From Candidatus Woesearchaeota archaeon (GTDB lineage Archaea > Nanobdellota > Nanobdellia > Woesearchaeales > SKGA01), in contig SKGA01000047.1 of the NCBI GenBank assembly GCA_007117735.1, positions 1 through 39,989 of the forward strand: a stretch of 39,989 bases of DNA, given 5' to 3'. Each line of letters opens with the position of its first letter. Within the stretch, counting starts at the first letter, position 1. The notes below the pieces were generated by a model, which ran no database searches, was not told where the DNA came from, and was given only the letters and a program-made list of their open reading frames with translations. Shown here piece after piece: positions 33,941-39,989 of this stretch. A program made the translations under genes and the position numbers.

Positions 33941-35216
33941 ACAGGGTATCGCCTGCAAATACTCGTTGAAAGTTTCTGTTATTATCCATAAGGAAAAGAA
34001 TTCCTTCATGTAGTTGTATTTCATTAAGCACAAATCGATCAATAACAACATAACCAATAGATTCTGATTCAAGAAGCTCTTGAAATTGAGAGTATGAACG
34101 ATAAAGAATAAAGGCTGAAAAATCTGCTTGATCATCACCTGAAAAGGTCTCCATTCCAGTCTGATAAGTCACAAATTCTACAAGATCTTCATGTACTAAA
34201 ATAGATAAAGAATCATTATAAAAAATAGAATCCATACCTTGAATATATTCTCGGGAAGGTTCCATATCAACTACTGAGTTAACAAACCATACTGTTGAGA
34301 AAAGAAAAACGCAGACAATAAGGAAAAGAGAAAGTTGCCCGACAAATTCGTTAGAAAAAGAGTAAGTAAGTAATTTAAGAAAAAGAACTGCAGAGTATCC
34401 TGCCAAAATAACAATTCCCAGGAGTCGTAAAGGAAAATAGACAAACGAAATAAGAACAAAAGCTAGAAGGAAAAAATGCACTCGTTGAGAAGAAAGAAGA
34501 TAATACACTAATCCAGCACCACCAAGGACAAGTAAAAATAAAGTAAATCCTGAAAGAGCTCCAAAAAAGCTAAACATAGTATCAGGTGATAAAGAAAAAA
34601 AACTTGAAGAAAAGAATGATTGCGGGAAAAAAAGGAAGAGAAGAACAGTTGAAATAGTGACAGGGAAAAAAAGACACCATACTTTTTTTCGCTCAACAAA
34701 CTGAGAATAAAAGAAGAAGAGAATCGTAAGAATTAATCCCGAAATAAAATCTAATAAAAAGAGAAGAGTAAGGAAGGGAACTTGCCAAAATGACTTTTTA
34801 AGAAAGAAAAAAACTGAAGCAAGCGAAACAAGTAAAAGAATACTTGAAAGAGAAAGAGAAAGATGAGCATATAAAAACGCAGGAGTGAGAGAGACAACCA
34901 CACCAGTAATAATCATTTTTAGATTAAAAGAATTATCAGTTTTTAACAATAAAAAAATAAAAAAGAGAGACAGCACTGCGAAGAGAATAGGGAGAAGAAC
35001 AAGAACAAATGAAGAAGAATAAACATAAGAAAAGATATACTCGAAAAAAGAGGTTGGTGAAAAAACAGAATTATACAATCCATAGGTCTCCTCCGAAAAT
35101 ATTAAAGGATTACCTTGTAATACTCGAAGTTGTGGAAGAAGTGCAACTAATAAAACGAGTAGTGCGAAAATACTTATTTGTATGACTCGTTCTTGGGAAA
35201 AAGTTTTTGTTAACAT
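33909..35216 (-). CDS. Multi-TM membrane protein (GT-C-like architecture, uncertain)
   Basis: About ten hydrophobic helices and a soluble C-terminal domain; overlaps the upstream ORF. Confidence 0.55.
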   Translation of the reverse strand: MLTKTFSQERVIQISIFALLVLLVALLPQLRVLQGNPLIFSEETYGLYNSVFSPTSFFEYIFSYVYSSSFVLVLLPILFAVLSLFFIFLLLKTDNSFNLKMIITGVVVSLTPAFLYAHLSLSLSSILLLVSLASVFFFLKKSFWQVPFLTLLFLLDFISGLILTILFFFYSQFVERKKVWCLFFPVTISTVLLFLFFPQSFFSSSFFSLSPDTMFSFFGALSGFTLFLLVLGGAGLVYYLLSSQRVHFFLLAFVLISFVYFPLRLLGIVILAGYSAVLFLKLLTYSFSNEFVGQLSLFLIVCVFLFSTVWFVNSVVDMEPSREYIQGMDSIFYNDSLSILVHEDLVEFVTYQTGMETFSGDDQADFSAFILYRSYSQFQELLESESIGYVVIDRFVLNEIQLHEGILFLMDNNRNFQRVFAGDTLFIYRYLPAFS

Positions 35217-36679
35217 TGTATTTCATAAAGTATTGCTTGCGATTCTAAAATTGGGTAAAAACATTCAAAAGACTCAAAAAAGAATTCTTCTTGGCCATAT
35301 AATTCTCGAGTATAAAGACTTATATAAATATGTGTAATTCCATACCGCTCTACCACTTCAAGAATTCTACTAAGCGATTGTGATTGAAAAACTGTTCTCG
35401 CATCCTCAAATCGTTGTTGAGGCGTGTTTGCAAAAACAAATCGTTGATCAAAAAAGGTTTGTTGACTAGTTGAAAAAGAAAGAAAATGACCTTCTTGAAT
35501 ATGTGATAAAATAACCGCTTGATCTAGTGAAAGATTTTGTACAGCAAGTAATTCTTCTCGATCGATACCTTGAGGAGGTTCTACTGTGACAAGCTGAATA
35601 AGAAAGAAACTAATAGCGAAAAAAGATACTGTAATCAAAAAAGCATTCTTTGCCCAAGGCAGTGAGAAATAAGAGAAGAAAGAAAAAAGACGAGTAACAC
35701 CATAACCACTGAGTAATAATAAGTTAATACTTACAAATGTTAAACCAGCATACAATGGCAATAAACCGATAAGAAGCGATGCTCCAGAAATAAAAGCAAA
35801 AGAAGTGAGTAAAAGAACATATCTATTTCTCTTGACAAACAAAACATCGTACATCCCATATAAGCCTAAAAATAGAGGAATAAAACCTAATGATTGGATA
35901 AGAAGAGGAAGAGATAAGCTCGTGAAAAAATCTGCGAGTAATTCTCGAGGAATACTATCCCAAATAAATTGTGTTCCTGAAAGAACAAGAAAGTTCTTGT
36001 AAATAATAAGATGATACCATAAGATAAACAATGAAGCAAAACCTATTGCTTCCAACTCTTCTTTACGTATTTGCATTCTTTCTAAAGCAAGTAAAACTAA
36101 ATAGAGTATAAATCCTAAAATAACAATCAAAGAAAAAGGAGTAGTAAAAGTTGCAAGTATGAGAATAAACAAAAATTTAGTAAAATGACCTTTTTCAGAA
36201 ATACGAGAGAAAGAAAATAAAAGTAAAAGATAGAGAAGAAAAAACAATTGCAGCTCTCCTGAAATAAGTGAGAAAGAACCTACAAGAAGAATAGTTGTTG
36301 AAGCGAGAAAGACAATGAAAATAGAAAGCCAATAACGACGATAAATTCTTTGTACAAAGAAAAAAAGAACAAGTAAAAATCCTGCGAACAAAAGTAAGGA
36401 GAGGAGTAAAACAACATAGGTAGAACTTATCAGTGAAATAATTGTTGCTAAATAAAAATAGAAGGGCGTGAAAGGATGGAATCTTCCTTGATAACTTAAG
36501 GTATCAAATAACAGAGGCACTCCTTGCGAAGAAATTTGATCTACTTGACGAAACGTAAAAAAATCATCAAAAGGAATAACATCTGCAGATGAAAAGAAAA
36601 AAGCATAAGAACCTAAAGAAAGAATAATTAAGAAAAATAAAAAAAAATATGCTGTTTTACGTTTCATAAAACAACACAA
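35210..36679 (-). CDS. Multi-TM membrane protein, GT-C glycosyltransferase-like
   Basis: First TM followed by an acidic pair and loop (PFDDFFTFRQVDQISSQGVPLLFDTLSYQGRFHPFTPFYFYLATIISL), then many TMs and a soluble C-terminus. Confidence 0.6.
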   Translation of the reverse strand: MCCFMKRKTAYFFLFFLIILSLGSYAFFFSSADVIPFDDFFTFRQVDQISSQGVPLLFDTLSYQGRFHPFTPFYFYLATIISLISSTYVVLLLSLLLFAGFLLVLFFFVQRIYRRYWLSIFIVFLASTTILLVGSFSLISGELQLFFLLYLLLLFSFSRISEKGHFTKFLFILILATFTTPFSLIVILGFILYLVLLALERMQIRKEELEAIGFASLFILWYHLIIYKNFLVLSGTQFIWDSIPRELLADFFTSLSLPLLIQSLGFIPLFLGLYGMYDVLFVKRNRYVLLLTSFAFISGASLLIGLLPLYAGLTFVSINLLLLSGYGVTRLFSFFSYFSLPWAKNAFLITVSFFAISFFLIQLVTVEPPQGIDREELLAVQNLSLDQAVILSHIQEGHFLSFSTSQQTFFDQRFVFANTPQQRFEDARTVFQSQSLSRILEVVERYGITHIYISLYTRELYGQEEFFFESFECFYPILESQAILYEIQC

Positions 36680-36735
36680 CTAAAAACTACTTTTTATACC
36701 TTTACTTTTTTAGCGATAAAAAGATCAGGAACTAC

Positions 36736-37155
36736 TTATTTTTTTCTTCGTGAAGAAGAACGTCGAGTAGAAGTTTTTTTGGTAGATTTCTTAGAAGACT
36801 TCTTAGCTGATTTCTTAGCAGTTTTTCGCGTAGACTTTTTAGCTGTTGCTTTCTTTGCAGACTTTTTAGTCGCCGCTTTCTTAGAAGACTTCTTAGTGGA
36901 TTTCTTAGCTGATTTCTTAGCAGTTTTTTTTGCAGAAGTTTTTTTACTTCCTAAAAGAGCATCTAATTTCTTAGAAATTGCATCTTCTTGCTGTTCAATT
37001 TTTAGCTCTTCTGCCAGTACCTTTCGAGTAAGAGATTCAATATTTAAATCAACCCGTGCAATTCTTCTTTCAAGAAGAATGAGTACTCGAAGACTATAAA
37101 CAATAGCTGCTAATGTACCTATAATAATACCTAAAATTACTGTATCTGCTGCCAT
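36736..37155 (-). CDS. Single-TM protein with Lys/Ser/Ala-rich H1-like cytosolic tail
   Basis: MAADTVILGIIIGTLAAIVYSLRVLILLERRIARV TM, short coiled region, then KKTSAKKTAKKSAKKSTKKSSKKAATKK... to the end. Confidence 0.75.
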   Translation of the reverse strand: MAADTVILGIIIGTLAAIVYSLRVLILLERRIARVDLNIESLTRKVLAEELKIEQQEDAISKKLDALLGSKKTSAKKTAKKSAKKSTKKSSKKAATKKSAKKATAKKSTRKTAKKSAKKSSKKSTKKTSTRRSSSRRKK

Positions 37156-37298
37156 AATTACTATGTCACCTCAATTTATATCTCTTATAGGCAACTTGGG
37201 AGTATTTAAATGTATCGACAGAAAAAAACAAAAAAAATCAAAAACTTTTTAAAGAGAAATACTACTGTAGTAGTGAGGGTAACCTTGGGTGATATAGC

Positions 37299-37568
37299 AT
37301 GCTTAAGATGAAACAAATTAGCGAAACATATGATATGCGAGTCTTTACCGATGCAGGAGATTACTTTGGCGATGTAGAAGAATCCATTCTTACGCAAACA
37401 AAAATCTTTGGTTGGAAAGTTCGAGCAACAAAAAACTCTTTCTTAAATAAAGTACTCGGAAGTGCAAAAGGCGTAATTGTACCTCACCAATTAGTTAAAT
37501 CAATTGGAGATATCATGATTATTTCTAAAACTGCAATTCCTTCATACAAACATGAAGATAACGAGTAA
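37299..37568 (+). CDS. PRC-barrel domain protein
   Basis: YDMRVFTDAGDYFGDVEESILTQTKIFGWKVRATKNSFLNKVLGSAKGVIVPHQLVKSIGDIMIIS; GGTGAT upstream of ATG. Confidence 0.75.
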   Translation: MLKMKQISETYDMRVFTDAGDYFGDVEESILTQTKIFGWKVRATKNSFLNKVLGSAKGVIVPHQLVKSIGDIMIISKTAIPSYKHEDNE

Positions 37569-37579
37569 ATAATTTATTT

Positions 37580-37969
37580 TTACCATTCAGTTAATTCTTG
37601 AATGGTCAATCCTTTTAATTTAGCTAATTCTAAAGAAATAACTCCATGTTTGGCAGTTAAAGGTATATCTTCCAATTGTAGAAAAAACCAATTCTCTCGA
37701 TGAAAACGAACACCGATCCACGCTTCAGCTCCAAACGTATTGGCGAAATACTGTAATTCATTTAGTTCTTGTAAAGAAAGATATTTTTTTTGTGAAGAAG
37801 TCATTTTACATTCAATAGCAAGTCGTCTACCGTTCTTTCCAGCCAAAACGTCTGGACAAGGATACTGCTGAGAACCAGATCCTGCCGCGCGAAGAGTAGC
37901 CCATCCACGCTCCCAAAAAAAACGAACAAGTTCTCGCTCCGCATTACTTCCTTTTCGCTTATGAGACAT
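37580..37969 (-). CDS. hjc: Holliday junction resolvase Hjc
   Basis: KRKGSNAERELVRFFWERGWATLRAAGSGSQQYPCPDVLAGKNGRRLAIECKMT. Confidence 0.93.
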   Translation of the reverse strand: MSHKRKGSNAERELVRFFWERGWATLRAAGSGSQQYPCPDVLAGKNGRRLAIECKMTSSQKKYLSLQELNELQYFANTFGAEAWIGVRFHRENWFFLQLEDIPLTAKHGVISLELAKLKGLTIQELTEW

Positions 37970-38097
37970 ACAAAAACTAGAGAAAACCTCATTTAAAAAG
38001 GTTCAGGTAAAATGTCCAGTGAAATGCGCAACATTTAAATAGATTAAGAATAAAATAAGCCTTATTAGGCGTTTAAAGCCAAAATAAAGGTGAAAAT

Positions 38098-38301
38098 ATG
38101 AAACACATTATACCCTTAGCTGCTATGGAACGAATTCTAAAAAATAGTGGTGCTCATCGAGTAAGTGAAGAAGCAAAAGTTGCATTATTACAAGTAATTG
38201 AAAATATCGCTATGGAAATTGGCGAAGAAGCAACAAAACTTTCTGCACATGCTGGACGAAAAACAGTAAAAGCTGAAGATATTCGACTAGCTGCTCGTTA
38301 G
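38098..38301 (+). CDS. Archaeal histone
   Basis: MKHIIPLAAMERILKNSGAHRVSEEAKVALLQVIENIAMEIGEEATKLSAHAGRKTVKAEDIRLAAR; 67-aa histone fold. Confidence 0.96.
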   Translation: MKHIIPLAAMERILKNSGAHRVSEEAKVALLQVIENIAMEIGEEATKLSAHAGRKTVKAEDIRLAAR

Positions 38302-39191
38302 AACGTAATTTTTAAAAAATCATGTGCTAGACGTACAGCCGAGAACGCTCGTTTAGCATCTTGTTCTAATTCTTCTACATCTTTGTATCGTTGAGAGAAA
38401 TGTGTTAATACTAATTCTTGAACATTGCTATCTCGTGCAAGTTGACCAACTTGATATGCAGTCATATGATAATGTTCATTTGCTTTCTCAACTAAATCAT
38501 TCGTATACACTGCTTCACTGATTAAAAGAGTAGCATCTTTTGCTAAAAGAAAACATGCTGGACAAATCTTTGTATCAAAAATAAAAGAGAGTATAAACGG
38601 TTGTTTTTTACGAGTATGTTCTTCATGCCGATAAACAGTTCCTTCAAATTCAACATCTTTCCCTAAAGTAAGTTCACCTCGTAAAGGGCCAGGTAAATGG
38701 CTTAAACTATCCGGAGATTGTAACGCATAAGTAGTTCGTTCTTCTAATCGAAAACCTAGACAAGGAATTCCGTGATCTAAAAATTCTGCTTGAACAACAA
38801 AATCTTTATGTTCAAAAACAACGCCTGGAAATTCAACTTCTTGAACAGCAACAGGTAAAGAAAGATCAAATGCGCAAGATTGCATCATATGGGAAAAATA
38901 TTCTTGAGACCCTGGCGGACCAATAATTCGGAGGGTTTTATCTTCAGATGCAAAATTATCTATTGTTTGAAGAAGACCAAGAAGACCAATAACATGATCT
39001 CCATGCCAGTGGCTAATAAAAATAGTTGAGATTTTTTGATGACTAATTCCTGCATGTAAAAGCTGTCGCTGAGTACCTTCTCCACAATCAAAAAGAAGTC
39101 CTTGACCGCGAAAATTCACAAAAATACTCTGGACATTTCGTTGTTTTGTTGGAACCATTCCTGATGTTCCAAGAAACGTTACTGAATTCAT
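38298..39191 (-). CDS. rnz: Ribonuclease Z
   Basis: VTFLGTSGMVPTKQRNVQSIFV, FDCGEGTQRQLLHAGISHQKISTIFISHWHGDHVIGLLGLLQT, LTHFSQRY. Confidence 0.96.
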   Translation of the reverse strand: MNSVTFLGTSGMVPTKQRNVQSIFVNFRGQGLLFDCGEGTQRQLLHAGISHQKISTIFISHWHGDHVIGLLGLLQTIDNFASEDKTLRIIGPPGSQEYFSHMMQSCAFDLSLPVAVQEVEFPGVVFEHKDFVVQAEFLDHGIPCLGFRLEERTTYALQSPDSLSHLPGPLRGELTLGKDVEFEGTVYRHEEHTRKKQPFILSFIFDTKICPACFLLAKDATLLISEAVYTNDLVEKANEHYHMTAYQVGQLARDSNVQELVLTHFSQRYKDVEELEQDAKRAFSAVRLAHDFLKITF

Positions 39192-39247
39192 AACCAAGGA
39201 AAAGAAAGAAAAGTATTAAAACGTTTGGATAGTGGAACCTAAAAAAA

Positions 39248-39964
39248 CTAAAGTTCCTTAAGAATAATTCCTTTATACTCTTCTTCAATAATAGTTAAAG
39301 CTTTTTTAGTAAATTCTCCATCATAAAGATAAAGACAAGGTAAATCGAACAGTTTAGCTTTTAAAAGTGCTGGAGCAACATCCCCTTCGTTAAGTTTTTT
39401 CTTATTTCGTGCATGCGCATAAAGTTGAAGAGGCCCTACAGCGGTGGGGAGAGAAATAATAAAGAAATACTCCCTATCTTTTCCTAACTGTTCTTGTTGC
39501 TGTACAGTTATAGAATTTGACTTAAAAAAACTAACAACAGAGTCATAAAAAGGAGTTGATTCGATATCTTCTGAAGAAAGCTGAGGAGAAGATAAGGTCA
39601 CTTGTCTCTCTTGAACAGGCCGCTTCTCTTCAACGACATTCTGAGAAGAAACTTCTTCTTGAGACGGTTGTTCTTCTTGAACAGGCTGCTGCTCTCGAGG
39701 AGTTTGCTCAGGTTGAGGAGATTGTTGTGGTTCAGGTTGTTTTTTCTCACTAACTTGATCAATTACTCGCTGCTTAGCATCTTGTTCTGAAAGCAAAAAA
39801 TACCTCCAGAAACGATATTCTCCTGCAGGAGTTTGCATCATAAAAGGTTTTGCAAAATCAGGAATATTTCGCAAACTTACACGAGTAAACAATTCTTCAT
39901 CTGCTTCGTTAAAAATTTTTTCTTGAGAGAGACGATGAACTGTTTGTTGGTCTTTCTCATTCAA
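39248..39964 (-). CDS. Hypothetical protein: N-terminal region, Pro/Gln/Glu-rich linker, restriction-endonuclease-like C-terminal domain (degenerate)
   Basis: Linker KKQPEPQQSPQPEQTPREQQPVQEEQPSQEE; C-terminus GPLQLYAHARNKKKLNEGDVAPALLKAKLFDLPCLYLYDGEFTKKA. Confidence 0.5.
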   Translation of the reverse strand: MNEKDQQTVHRLSQEKIFNEADEELFTRVSLRNIPDFAKPFMMQTPAGEYRFWRYFLLSEQDAKQRVIDQVSEKKQPEPQQSPQPEQTPREQQPVQEEQPSQEEVSSQNVVEEKRPVQERQVTLSSPQLSSEDIESTPFYDSVVSFFKSNSITVQQQEQLGKDREYFFIISLPTAVGPLQLYAHARNKKKLNEGDVAPALLKAKLFDLPCLYLYDGEFTKKALTIIEEEYKGIILKEL

Positions 39965-39989
39965 ATATTCGATACACTTCTCTAATTGC

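Noticed and set aside
36787-36930. Short DNA repeats (TTCTTAGAAGACTTCTTAG...GATTTCTTAGCAGTTTTT) considered as CRISPR-like
   Set aside because: They encode the KKSAKKS protein repeats in frame, with no unique spacers.
36779-37099. Plus-strand 106-aa ORF (MVDFLEDFLADFLAVF...)
   Set aside because: Antisense shadow of the Lys-rich tail gene; repetitive hydrophobic/acidic translation mirrors AAG/AAA Lys codons.

Overview
This 40 kb AT-rich window is archaeal chromosome with informational and housekeeping genes. Small, divergent orphan genes and an archaeal signature set suggest a DPANN-type lineage (Woesearchaeota/Pacearchaeota-like); that placement is inference. I see no CRISPR array, prophage or transposase. 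Recognisable genes: XPD/Rad3 helicase (partial), nitroreductase, gatE-gatD, deoxyhypusine synthase, TVP38/DedA-like protein, Ntn-hydrolase (C45-like), CDC48/VCP, HKD/PLD protein, membrane Lon-like (S16) protease, bud32, RNase P Rpp21/Rnp4, pgk, the alpha-type operon (S13-S4-S11-RpoD-tRNALeu-L18e-L13-S9-RpoN), tRNA-His, leuS, SRP 7S RNA, presenilin-like protease, type I GAPDH, D-2-hydroxyacid dehydrogenase, ksgA, a THUMP/Trm11-like methyltransferase, MBF1, two GT-C-like membrane proteins, a PRC-barrel protein, Hjc, a histone and RNase Z. The best leads are mostly non-coding: (i) a 56-bp element (52/56 identical) with inverted-repeat architecture upstream of both a small HTH-like gene and leuS; (ii) an 87-bp perfect direct repeat starting inside the T-loop of tRNA-His, resembling a tiny attL/attR pair; (iii) a clean unannotated C/D box sRNA between ksgA and a dehydrogenase; (iv) twin GTTACT-N4-AGTAAC operators flanking the TATA box of an orphan three-gene operon that starts with an untracked 42-aa ORF; (v) a structured RNA candidate with its own TATA box next to rnp4; (vi) a membrane-anchored protein with a histone-H1-like basic tail divergent from a PRC-barrel gene and close to hjc and a histone.
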